24,679 bases of DNA from the NCBI GenBank assembly GCA_000934455.1, contig KN894049.1:1-24679 (forward strand). Reading direction: 5' to 3'. Source of the stretch: Apostichopus parvimensis (Eukaryota; Echinodermata; Holothuroidea; Aspidochirotida; Stichopodidae). Below the pieces are notes generated by a model that saw only the letters and a list, made by a program, of their open reading frames with translations, was not told the origin of the DNA and searched no databases. Shown in pieces: positions 9,871 through 19,574 of the stretch. Each line of letters opens with the position of its first letter. Position 1 is the first letter of the stretch. A program made the translations under genes and the position numbers.

Positions 9871-12249
9871 ACCTGATTGAAACAGAACTAATTCATTATT
9901 TATAAATTTTCCAATTTCACGGACAACTTTCAGATGAAAATTGTAGAGAAACTTTGGCGTTTGAGGAAAGCAATTTGTTCTGGGGCTTTGAACAGGTTAA
10001 TGCAAAATCAACCTCAATTTGCCCTGTAAATTAGGGAACCAACGAATAACTGGATCAAAGAAACATATCACATCCTAATTAAAACAGGGAAATAGGACTA
10101 TTGTCATAATTCCTGCAAAGAAAGTAGGTTTATTATGCAGATCAGTAAGCTGGAGAAGGGCGAGATAAGACTTTGGTGCTTTCTTTTTTGAGGTCAGGTT
10201 TATTTAGCAGCCACCACCAATCCCTGAGCTATCTGAATTAGGACAAAAAGTAGACTATAGCATACTAAACACAGGGCTTTATTTGGATTTTTAAGTAGGT
10301 TATTAGCGAAAGACTGGAAAAACTAGGGCAAAGGCACAAGATCCCCACGTGGAGGTGAGAAACTGAGCTTATGTGTTCCATCACAAAAACTATCACCACC
10401 AGCACTTGGGTTGACCTGGTAAACTCTATTTAAACAGATCTGAAATAGGCGTGGCCTTCATAAAGGTGTAAATCAATTGATTCATCTCTTTGGTCCTGAT
10501 TCATGAGGGTCGATATAAAGTTGTGACCAATTCCTTTAAACTGTGACTGTTGACAGACCTGCATTTTGTTGTCACCCGTCACATATATGATTACATACAA
10601 GTACAGGATGACTCTGGTTAATAGCATTCTTTTATATGTTTTATTCATATGTGATAGTACATTAATATTGTTTATAATTACTTTTCAGCCCACTGGTGCA
10701 TCTATAGTTTGGTTTTCATAATGTAATATGTAATACAACACATGACATTTTCTAAATTCACATTTTTGTTTCTTCTTTTGATGGATGTTAATGTATTATT
10801 CTTGAGAGAACTGACTCAAAGCACAACCATCATCTTGAATTTCATGGTAAAACAGTCAAGAGAGTGGAATTTATACCATTTGTTGAATGATGTCATCGGG
10901 AGGTGAAATTGTTAAGTTTCCTTTGTCTTTAAATGTTGCATGTTCATACTTTGTTATGATACGTGACAACAGTGTTGTTAACGAAAGCAATGCCATTATT
11001 AATTAATTAACAGATCATGTTCAAAACTTCATCTGTATTGACCCAAAATATGCCCAAAAAATGGATAAAAATGGTCACCTAGCAGCCCAGTTGAACTGCT
11101 TTGTTACTGCTTTGATCCTAACAGCATGTAAATGGCCTCTAACCTCATCCTACTTGCAGAATAAACTGGAGTACTAGAATGCAGGGAACAGTATAGTTCT
11201 GTCATATTCTGGCAAATTTTGGCAGAGTTAAATTTATGAACAAATCGGATGGCCTCTCAAAACTTTCACCACCAACATACAGAGCAAAATTATGGTTTAA
11301 AAGTCAAGAAACCAAGAAGTGAATACAAGCAAAACATTAAAAATCAAGTACAATAATGACAATAGTGAATTGTCATTTTTAGACTTGCTTAAAGTCTTCA
11401 CTTCTGTTTCTCAAGTAGTGTTCATCCATATATTGATACATTCAATACAGAATCACATTCTGCCTCAATGTGTGCATGTGATCCAGTTTTTCAATATACA
11501 TGGGTTGTTTACTCCTTCTACTTTGATAATTTATGCACTGGATGACTGGAGTCCAAATTAACATTTGGAATGTTAAATGAGAATCCAAAGTTTGTAAAGA
11601 TCATTTCTCAAGAGTGGTTTTGCTTTGTTTATCACCCACCAATACTGATTTGGTTTTCACGGTTTGATTTTACATCAACATTAATGTTCTTTGTCTAGAA
11701 CAGTAGGTAGTCATCGGCAACTAGACTGCAGTCTCTCGTTTCGTGTGAACTTAATTCAGGACATTCCAAAGGAGGAGGAGGGGGGATACAAAAGTTGAAT
11801 TCATTCATGGCATCGACATTTCTGAGAACGAGTGGACACTGCCATTATAAAAGTAGGTACAATGATATTGTTGTGGCATAAACCTGTATCAAAGAGGACA
11901 GCAGAAAAAAAGTGGTACGACCTTCTACGTCAATCAAACGAATTTTGACATTTTGCGTCTGAGATATATCTACTTGCTGGGTCAGCAGAGAGAGAGAAAG
12001 AAAACATGTTTGAAAATGTTGTTTTCAGAACAAAGCCTGAATGATCTGGTTTTCTCTACCAGCTGAGAATGTTTTCATTCCTTCATGGAAAAGACAGATA
12101 TTTAATATTGCAATAGCCTAAAAACATACACTGAAGACTTTGCGAATGTGGCATCTATGATAAAACAACATATACGAGAAAATGATTAGTTTCATCATTG
12201 AAAAAAGTATGTCCTAAAGTCCCATTTAATGGCAAGAGAATGGTATCTG
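9871..12249. other. Long unique noncoding stretch
   Basis: No gene recognised in about 2.4 kb. The open frames at 10430-10648 (minus) and 11319-11561 (plus) are below 85 codons and resemble nothing known to me. Small features are a perfect 12-bp palindrome AGACTGCAGTCT at 11723-11734, a GGAGGAGGAGGGGGG run near 11771-11785, and a short (GA)n near 11986. The part at about 10190-10430 is unique, mixed-composition sequence that could hold a conserved noncoding element. Confidence 0.6.
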
Positions 12250-12255
12250 GAATGC

Positions 12256-12281
12256 CCCCCCGCCCCCTCCCCCTCCCCCTC
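12256..12281. repeat. C-rich (CCCCCT)n tract
   Basis: Poly-C interrupted by G and T, giving CCCCCTCCCCCTCCCCCTC. The minus strand has several runs of five G with one-base spacers, a G-quadruplex-type pattern. The minus-strand frame at 12155-12364 reads through it as Gly-Arg repeats and is not a gene. Confidence 0.9.
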
Positions 12282-12599
12282 AACAAAGTATAAACAGCCT
12301 CATCTTGATATGCCCTTGACAATAAAATTAACACCAAGTCACCCCTAAAAACACTGAAGAACAATTAAGAACCAATTTTGAAAAGCAAATGTTAACATTG
12401 AAACATGATTTCAACATCAGGGGACAGCTGACTGCCATTTAGTGCAATGTTTGATTTATACCCTAATGGCACTGAAGGGAAGGAGATGAATATATGTATA
12501 TGTCACTCATCTTTCTTCTGATGTTCATTCATTATTTCACCATGCAAACTAGACAATTTAAAAGTTCTAGCAGCATGAATTAGAAGAACCAAAATAAGT

Positions 12600-12727
12600 G
12601 TCAAAATAACATTAAGCAATGTAATAATTAATACAATAACACAATAAAAATGACACAATAAGAAATATCACAATAACAATGACACAATAACACAATAACA
12701 CATAGCACAATAACACATATCACAAGG
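12600..12727. repeat. (CACAATAA)n-type repeat
   Basis: Irregular tandem repeats of ACAATAAC, ACACAATAA and ACACATATC. The most regular part is at about 12655-12727. It is AT-rich apart from the repeated C. Confidence 0.85.
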
Positions 12728-13859
12728 TATGCAGTCATGTTCAGACTTACTCAAGTCTTCCATCTGGTGTATTAAAATTAAGACATAAAACCCTTGGTTT
12801 CTCCCAGATGAAATCAGAAGTTTTACTAACTCTGTGTTTAGAGGGTCTGTTCACCATAAATGCATCTCTGTTTTGGGTTTTTTGCTTCTCCTTTTATAAG
12901 TTCCTTGAATCTAAGTTTAAGGAAAAATATCCAACAGTATTTATTTATGACATAATTGTGACCTAATTTATCTGTGACCTAATTGTGATGTGTATAAAAT
13001 CAATTTGTGCTTTTTCAAGTGTTATATATACAAACGCTGACACAAATTCCAAATTTACTTTGGGAAAAACTAACAAACCGGGCTTCAGCTATACTGTTTC
13101 TTGAAGAATTTTATTTTATTTTATTTTAGTTAAAACAAAATTAATAAACGCTCACGCCTGCTTTACTCGTACCCAATTCATCATTTTGTTTCTCTTTTCA
13201 ATTATGATGAAAAAAATAGATTTAAAATTGTGGTATATTTTCTTCACACACCAACGAACATTCTCTTTTTGATGCGATAAACTGCGTGAAGAGACCGATA
13301 TATATGATATCATCTTTCACGGAAACCGTCTTTGAAATAATTTCTATGAATGATGCAACGGCAAGTATAGAAAGGAAAAAAAATCCCTGTGATCTTTTTA
13401 TAAGTACTTGATGACTTTCAATGTGAGTGGGGGGCGAACAACAATGACAATAAAAAAAAAACCACAACAAAAACGAACTGTGATTCGAAGAGAAAAAAAA
13501 AAATTCAATTGGCCTATTTCTATTGATTATAATTGGAACAGTCAATTCTTTCCTTTTTTCCTTTTTCCCAGAATTATAAATGCTGCTTTCGCTTTCTGTA
13601 CTCTGATCGGTAAACATCGGAAAAGTGAGAAAAAGATATGAAATGAAAGAGGAACGAATACGTAGTTAGTCTCCATTTCCTATAATGAGTCGGCTGGTCA
13701 CATAAAGTAAACATTCGTGGGTGAAAAGAAAAAAAAAAAGTTTTGACCACTAAAAGATATATGGAATTTTTTATTTGGATATGAAAGAAAAAGTAGAACA
13801 AGGGGATCCAAAATTAGAGCATTGATAGTTTAACTGGGTCTTCAAGCAGGCGAAAGGAG
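12728..13859. other. Noncoding DNA with simple repeats
   Basis: (TTTTA)n lies at 13108-13129. Several A runs lie at 13370-13510 and 13727-13739. Open frames at 13222-13617 (minus, 131 codons) and 13408-13641 (plus) owe their openness to these runs and have Phe- or Lys-rich compositions with no domain. A GTGACCTAATT-type word is repeated near 12958-12987. Confidence 0.6.
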
Positions 13860-14058
13860 GTCGGTATTGATAAAAGCATGGGGATCATTGGTGAAACCAG
13901 AGCACGAGCCCAATTTAACAGTAAAAACCATCCAGCTATGTAGGTTAGGAGTGACAGAACTAGGGCGGGACGCCGAGCCCTTGGTGGAAAGTTCATGCAT
14001 CTTAACCATAATCCATTGGTTGCCAGTTGGAGTAACGGTATCAGTTACCCAGACCTAG
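13860..14058 (-). mobile_element. Possible tRNA-derived SINE fragment
   Basis: Read on the minus strand, GGCAACC (complement of 14018-14024) is followed by TGGATTATGGTTAAG (14001-14015), close to the usual SINE A-box context TGGCCTAGTGGTTAAG. Further on is GGCTCGGCGTCCC (13967-13979), similar to a B box GGTTCGANTCCC with changes and one extra base. The A-to-B spacing is several bases shorter than in a tRNA. The island is more GC-rich than its flanks. No 3' tail or target-site duplication was found. Frames here of 60-74 codons resemble no protein I know. Low confidence: it could also be unrelated unique DNA. Confidence 0.28.
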
Positions 14059-14067
14059 ACTGATACC
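14037..14067. repeat. Hairpin with 9-bp arms
   Basis: GGTATCAGT (14037-14045) and ACTGATACC (14059-14067) are perfectly complementary with a 13-base loop. It sits at the edge of the SINE-like island and could mark an element end or be an independent structure. Confidence 0.6.
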
Positions 14068-14575
14068 TTACACAAACCCTGTGAAGAGACTCTCCCCCAC
14101 AAATTAGGATATTAGTGCATTATTATTCTTCAATCTGGGAGTCAACCAGTGGAAGAAACTTTATCCTCCCTATTTATCGCTGGGGATGTAGGATGCACGA
14201 AGACGAGACGACGACGATCGAAGCTGGTACAGAACTACCCCCGCCGATGGGTTCGTGGAGGGACACAGAGAGTCAAAATTAATCATCGGAACTTAAACTT
14301 GACCTTTAAAGTATCGAAATGACAAGCGCAGACCCATTAGGCTGAAATGATTCCATACAGTATCGACGACATATACAAGTACCGTACGTGTAATTGTGTA
14401 GCAGTACGAAAAGGAATTTGGTTTTGAACTACTTAAATGACATGAAACAAGATCAAGTCATTTATTAAATCAATTTGACTTTATGATCGACGATTACTAA
14501 GCTGTCCTCAATATTCGTCATAAACACCGTAGCCTAGATTTATATATGTTAATTAGGTCATGTCTATTAACTCCC
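14068..14575. other. Noncoding DNA, nothing recognised
   Basis: Unique sequence. A GACGAGACGACGACGATCG stretch near 14201 is a minor CGA-type repeat. No coding potential was seen. Confidence 0.6.
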
Positions 14576-14604
14576 TTATTATTATTATTATTATTATTAT
14601 TATT
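14576..14604. repeat. (TTA)n microsatellite
   Basis: Nearly ten uninterrupted TTA repeats, likely length-variable between individuals. Confidence 0.97.
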
Positions 14605-14696
14605 TAGTTATCCTATGGCTGGTTCAAAAGTGTAAACTTCAGATTGGAAGTATTAAGGATGTAAGGTGACATTTCCACTTCCTTTGCTACCCTCAA

Positions 14697-14713
14697 CCCC
14701 CCCCCCCCCCCCC
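14697..14713. repeat. Poly-C run (17 C)
   Basis: An uninterrupted run of 17 C followed by TGAGGCCCCC. It is one of several long C homopolymers on the plus strand. Its exact length is uncertain because sequencing often errs in such runs. Confidence 0.95.
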
Positions 14714-14714
14714 T

Positions 14715-15619
14715 GAGGCCCCCTCCACCTTCTTTGTTTCCATACTTGTATTGAACTGACTTTGACTTTGGACTTTAACCTCAGATCAACTCTTAAGTTA
14801 TGATAACATTTTAAGAAGCCTATTATATGACACCAGGTTGTATCTAGATACTAGCCTACACATTTTAATGTCTTTTCCATCTAAGGAAAAGGGTATGCAA
14901 GATCTTCATTTCACAAAATGATACCTCTGAGCTCGTATAAATTCCCTGCAGTAAAATTCTGGTGCACAACCTTCTTTTCTTAACATATATCTGAATTGAG
15001 AATTATAGTTATCAAAACATACTGCTCTGTTATGTTTTCATAAAACAACAGTGCTACGGTGCATCGATTTGATGTTATAATAATTTATATTTATATAATT
15101 TATATAATTTTGAAGTTATCTGATATTCATATCAATGTTTTACAATGATTTTACATTAATTGCAATCCCCTATTGTACAAAATTTGAAGGGAAATGTGTG
15201 TCAAAAGTGTTACATGGAAAACAGAGGTACCACATTTCTTCCCAGAACCTTGTCGTTTCATGGAGGATCTCAGAGTAAGGGCCATACACAATATTAGAAA
15301 TATCCAGGAAAGCCAATTATTATGACAAAGCTTAGAGGGGCAAGCCCATGTGAAGGAGGAGGAGGGGTGTAATGTGTAACAATCCGAGACTGAATGTTAA
15401 AGTATTATCATCTTCATGGCCTTTCAGAAACGATGATTGAGTAATGTTCAAAATTCCCAGAAAAATACTTGAATTATGTAAATATCTTTGGGAGATTCAG
15501 ATCTAGCAGAGAGGTAGGAACTGAAGTCATGCATGGTATGATGTTATATTAATTTTGAACTGTTAATGAAAATGAAATAAGAACTGTCATTACTGTCTGC
15601 ACGGTGCCTAGAGCTTCAT
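14715..15619. other. Noncoding DNA, nothing recognised
   Basis: Unique AT-rich sequence. It includes a TATAATTTATAT-type stretch at about 15079-15111 and a GGAGGAGGAGGGG run near 15355. No protein-like frame was seen. Confidence 0.6.
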
Positions 15620-15639
15620 CCCCCCCCCCCCCCCCCCCC
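15620..15639. repeat. Poly-C run (20 C)
   Basis: The longest C homopolymer in the window, about 60 bases upstream of the first LINE-like sequence. Length is uncertain for the same reason as other homopolymers. Confidence 0.95.
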
Positions 15640-15699
15640 ACTTTGGCATCTATATTGTGATAGGGGAAACCAGGGCAAAATGGAACACTGGCAAATTAA

Positions 15700-17046
15700 C
15701 TTCAATGCCCAGATTTGAAACACATGGTTGAGCTCAATTTTGTCCCTAATTAACAGCAGGATAAAAACGTTCTTAGAGTTTGGGAAAAACCATGATTGTT
15801 TAAAACTCTACGTTTCTCTCAGTTAATTTTCCTCCTCTTTTCAGTTTTGCCAAAACCCTCCAGATGAATTCTTAGAGCGACTGGAGAATGCGGTGTACAA
15901 AATTATTTGGTCAAACGAACCAGACAACGTAAGTCGGAATACAACTATTGGTGATTTTGTCTGTGGTGAGTTAAGAATGATGCTTTTATGAGCAGCATCC
16001 TGAGCCTTTTGGTGGAACCTAATCTGGCATAACAATATTAATTCCAAGCGATGGTTGCCTTAACAATATTAATTCCAAGCGATGGTTGCCTTAACAATAT
16101 TAATTCCAAGCGATGGTTGCCTTAAAGATATCGATGATAGCTCCGTCGACGAAGTAGTCGCATTTTAGTTTAATGTCGTTTATGTTTCTCATTAATCCGC
16201 AATGGCAAATTTTGTGGAATAATTCTGCCATTAGAATCAACGACCTTTTTGAAAGATTGGTATGAAAAAGGTCCAAAGTATTTTAAAGATATATCTTATC
16301 AGAGATATGGCAACTTTTCTATCTTTTTCCAATGTCAAGGACAAGTATAACATGCATGCCAACTTTATGGACTACTTTTCACTGGTACAGGGTATATATG
16401 TCATCCCAAAATTATGGTGAAAGTCTTGGATACTCTTGCTAAGTTGAGACATCCGAGAAAGGTTTGTAAAAATGATTCACGACATCTGTATCCAGAACCT
16501 CTTTAAGTCTCCATCTTCTGCAATGAAGTGGGCTTTTGAGTTTGATGAGTGGGATGTGAACCGGAATGAGATATATTTAAGTTCTTTTACATCATCACTG
16601 TCCACCAGACTCGGGTTTTTAAAGATCCTTCATAGATATCTTGCCGTTAATAAATTACTCGCAGAGATGGGCATTGTGAACTCGGATCTTTGCACATTTT
16701 GCAAAAGGATGAAACTGAAGATAATTAAACATATTCTTTGGGATTGTAGTGAAATAACTCCTCTTCGGAGGCAGGTCCAGGCAAATCTCTTTGAGAATGC
16801 ATGTAATCTTTACCCATAGTGGATATTATTTTGGGGCTTTTCGATTCTGAGGTTGCAAAATATAATTTTGTGATTCTCCATGCAAGATAATATGTTTATA
16901 ATTGTACATGGAAGGATAGTAAAAGGATAGTTACAACACATTGTGAATAATTTACAATCATGTCGTAAAACAGAAGTTTATTGCTCTAAAGAACAATACT
17001 ACAACAGTTGAACCATAGATGGGATATTATTAAATTGTATGAATTC
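15700..17046 (+). pseudogene. LINE ORF2 3' part, Tx1/L1-like, decayed
   Basis: Translated pieces match the C-terminal part of non-LTR retrotransposon ORF2 in the expected order. They are: LGKTMIV and FSVLP (end of the RT palm, 15777-15853); NPPDEFLERLENAVYKIIW (15854 on); DNVSRNTTIGDF and GELRM (to about 15985); QWQILWNNSAIRI (16194-16240); LKDWYEKG (16249 on); NFMDYFSLVQGI (near 16360); HRYLAVNKLLAEMGI; and a zinc-knuckle C-x2-C-x9-H-x4-C (16692-16748). The tail has FVILHA, CTWKDSK and WDIIKLYEF, ending near 17046. At least five frame changes and several stops show it is dead. The longest intact frame is 16472-16819 (115 codons). ORF1, the endonuclease and the RT catalytic core are absent, so the copy is 5'-truncated, as is typical of target-primed insertion. 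Clade assignment is from remembered family motifs. Confidence 0.85.
16031..16123 (+). repeat. 31-bp unit, three tandem copies, inside LINE
   Basis: Starts at 16031, 16062 and 16093, each AACAATATTAATTCCAAGCG followed by ATGGTTGCCTT. The copies are identical. A 31-bp period is not a multiple of three, so each duplication shifts the ORF2 frame. The array therefore arose, or was tolerated, after the LINE lost function. Confidence 0.95.
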
Positions 17047-17096
17047 TTTAGCTACAGTACCTGTCTACTGTCTGCATTGGTGTTTTTATGTTTCCA

Positions 17097-17365
17097 TTAC
17101 CAGTACACTAAATGGTGTATGTCCTTTTTGTTTATTTGTGATGTTATGTTTTGTTGATTATATTTAAAAAGCATCTCCCTGGTTGTACGACCCACGTCAT
17201 AAATACATGCAGTCTCTCCAGTGACCATGGACTTTTTTCCAAAAGTGCGCTGAAGACTTATTTTTGGTCTTGTGTCCTTCTTGTGTACTTTCCGATTAGA
17301 AAATTTGCACAGACCATGATTCTTCCACACGCTTTTATATACATTTGCATTCTGACAATAGGTTC
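17097..17365 (-). pseudogene. Possible Penelope-like C-terminal fragment
   Basis: On the minus strand the 77-codon frame at 17097-17330 contains ACIYDVGRTTREM, followed by a stretch ending in KKDIHHLVYW. This resembles the CPCG-x-YVGRTTR motif and the following helix-plus-H segment of the GIY-YIG endonuclease domain of Penelope-like elements. In another frame just upstream (about 17295-17335), ACGRIMVCANF resembles the CG-x-C-x2-C cysteine motif that precedes that domain, with Ile in place of one Cys. The two motifs are in different frames, so the copy would be dead. It ends about 50 bases from the end of the plus-strand LINE. Assignment rests on short motifs only. Confidence 0.38.
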
Positions 17366-18399
17366 AATCAAGGCTTCCCACACATCTAAAACTTGAAAGT
17401 TCACCAAAAGAGGAGTTTTGACGGATCAATTTGATTGGTCCTGTAGTTCATACAGATCTAAATTTATTCCAATCATGCTAATTAGGTTATATGCAAGTGT
17501 CAAAAGATGTAAACGTCCGTTTGATATACAGCTTAAATACAAATGGTTCCAACATATGCTTATTTTTGTCACTCACTTTTATAGCCGGAGGAAACACAGA
17601 ATTCTGTTTAATTTTACGTAATGAATGAAATGAATTATACTATAGTAACCTTTCTTAGAACATTTGAACCTACGACTGCTTGTCAAACAACCATCCAAAT
17701 ATCAAAAATTATGGCTAAAATCTGCCATATATCCAGGTTTTGACTGAGAACCCATGAGAAAGCTACCTTTGTATAGTTTTAATATGATTTCATCACCTAT
17801 ACTCTTTTTTCATTTTAATATTAAATTGAAGTTTAATATATATTTTATACAAGGACATACTTATATGCAGAATTTGGCATGGGACTCTTTCACCAAGAAT
17901 GCAGAATGAAACAGATTCAAGCAGATGAAAACACTGGCTAGCAAATTGTGTTGAGGTAGATTGGGAAGAGAAGGGCAGTGACCCACCCAAGAGAGGGTCC
18001 TTGGGGTGGGGGAGGGGGCACAGTACAAGAATGTTACCAGTTTATAGGCTAGGATACACCAGATTGCATAGAACCAAAATAAATGGGATAACCCAATCGC
18101 TATTAGATCACTGTCTGATAATGAGCACACTATCCCTTGCCAACAGACCATACAAAGTTACAAACCCTGCACTAATGATCATGAGTAGGGGAGGGATAAA
18201 ATGTTATCAATTAGCAGTTTATCAGGCCCTGAGTCATTAAATGCACATAAACTCTCTCCCTCACATGCCTAGACATATGCCTAGATACTTTCTGTCTGCC
18301 ATAATGGTTACTACACCTCTACTGTATCGTAAGACTGGAATTTCAGGATGTTTACTGACTGCATACATCTAGCTATGTTAAAGTTACACTGTATAAGTG
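17366..18399. other. Noncoding DNA between element fragments
   Basis: No gene recognised. Open frames at 17418-17621 (plus), 17793-17990 and 17861-18151 (minus) and 18001-18240 (plus) show no family motif. It includes a G-quadruplex-type motif at 17995-18018. If the two flanking Penelope-like fragments belong to one element, about 0.9 kb of this is extra and may be a later insertion. Confidence 0.5.
17995..18018 (+). repeat. G-quadruplex-type motif
   Basis: Four G runs of 3, 4, 5 and 5 bases are separated by 5, 1 and 1 bases (GGG, TCCTT, GGGG, T, GGGGG, A, GGGGG). This satisfies the usual four-run rule on the plus strand. Whether it folds or matters is unknown. Confidence 0.7.
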
Positions 18400-18722
18400 T
18401 AATTTGGTATAAGCAGTACCAGGATCTGACTTTATGTTGGACAACTGCCCCTTCATACACTGTCAGGTAATTCCCCAATTAAGTAATCATTTGTGATGTT
18501 AACGAAAAGAATGTTTTTTTTGTGTGCACGTAAGTGGGTTTTCAATTGTTTCGTTTGGTCCTTGTTAGTGATACAAATAACAAGCAATGGTACGAAGTTT
18601 GGTTTGGTTCTTGTACCAAGTATCAGTTTTCTCCATGAAAGTTTTTTTAGTATTAACAGCCTGTTTGCTTTTAGAAGGCTACGGTTATTCAAAGTTGATA
18701 TTTTCATTCTTAAATGGATCAT
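18390..18722 (-). pseudogene. Possible Penelope-like RT tail fragment
   Basis: The 89-codon minus-strand frame at 18453-18722 ends NDYLIGELPDSV. Beyond its stop the same frame reads RGSCPT, stop, SQILV. In Penelope-like elements the segment after the RT has the form F-V-x-T-Y, then I-x-K-H-x-x-I-L, D-x-x-L, P-x-x-P, then (Y/F)RRAPTL-(R/K)-D-x-LV. The visible pieces FVPLLVI, KTHLRAHKKNIL, NDYL, LPDS and RGSCPT follow that order with two stops in the tail. No RT catalytic motif (YxDD) was found further upstream on this strand. It lies about 1 kb before the GIY-YIG-like fragment in the correct orientation. The match is by eye and weak. Confidence 0.3.
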
Positions 18723-19089
18723 TTATAGTTTACAATCAATTTTTGTCTTTTTTACTAACCGTGTACTTTCACGCTCAATAACCTTGATGTGGTGGTGGCA
18801 TGGGAAAATCTTTCAAATTTTTAGGTTGATAGTGATTTGTGAAATATTTTGCATAAAACCTGGATACTATATTGAAGGAATGCTTGGGTATATTTTACCT
18901 CTATCCTTTACAGTAAAACTGGTTGAGTTTTCACATAATAACGTAAGTCTGTGCTTTCCCTATAAAGTGCAGTTGTCACTATTAAGATGTACTTGGAGTC
19001 AATATTGGTACACATCAGGAGATTCCGGAAGAATTCTCAATAAATCTATTCTACCTCTCACTTTCCTAGTGATGAGAGGTATTAGCCAC
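18487..19089 (+). other. Longest open frame (about 200 codons), unassigned
   Basis: Open from just after a stop at 18484 to the stop near 19090, with the first ATG at 18496. The product is hydrophobic and aromatic-rich with basic patches (FCVWSLLVI-like and IFVFF-like segments) and resembles no family I recognise. It overlaps the minus-strand Penelope-like frame. Length alone is unusual for DNA this rich in stops, but composition and lack of codon-like regularity argue against a gene. It may be the antisense shadow of decayed element coding sequence. Confidence 0.3.
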
Positions 19090-19574
19090 TGATAACATAC
19101 TTATTGTCACATCAAGAATGACAGACTGAATGTGAACACTTTGTGATCAGTTCACCAGAGACCATAAAGAAATTGAGACTTTTTACTATGTGGAGGTTAC
19201 CTATAGTATATGGATACAGTGCACACACATGGGCGATATCCTGGCAAGCCAACCTTGCCCCCTCCCTTGCCCTCTTTTCCACAATGAGAAATAGTGATTT
19301 TCATATTAAACATTCAATTCTGAGGAATTCTGTACAGCCAAAGTGACAGGAAGGACAAACAAAAGTAGGCAAAATTGGAGTGCTAGCAATGTGTTCATAA
19401 CTATTCAGTTTTTCAAGATATTTAGTCACCCTCAAATTATGCTTAAACTCATGGAATGCTCGCTCCAAGCTTCAAGGCTAAATTAATGATTATGTATAAC
19501 TCCTCAGTGCGGCCCTAATGTTATTCCTGTATTGTACAAACTCAAATAACTCAGTCAATGCATGTTCCATAACT
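19090..19574. other. Noncoding DNA, nothing recognised
   Basis: Unique sequence. An imperfect hairpin with 7-bp arms, CCTCTCA (19054-19060) and TGAGAGG (19073-19079), lies just before it. The 67-codon frame at 19143-19346 resembles nothing known. Confidence 0.6.

Noticed and set aside
13222-13617. 131-codon minus-strand open frame
   Set aside because: Its openness comes from A runs on the plus strand giving Phe stretches. No protein-like pattern.
13860-14058. Complete tRNA gene
   Set aside because: Acceptor stem ends do not pair, the A-to-B box spacing is too short and the B box is degenerate. At most a SINE head.
15825-15844. CCTCCTCTTTTCAG before NPPDEFL looks like a splice acceptor and exon start
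   Set aside because: LINE-like reading (FSVLP) continues upstream across this site in another frame, so it is decayed ORF2 and not an exon boundary.
18001-18240. Frame containing LLDHCLIMSTLSL, reminiscent of a LINE endonuclease SDH motif
   Set aside because: Spacing to any RID-like motif is wrong and no other endonuclease motif is present.
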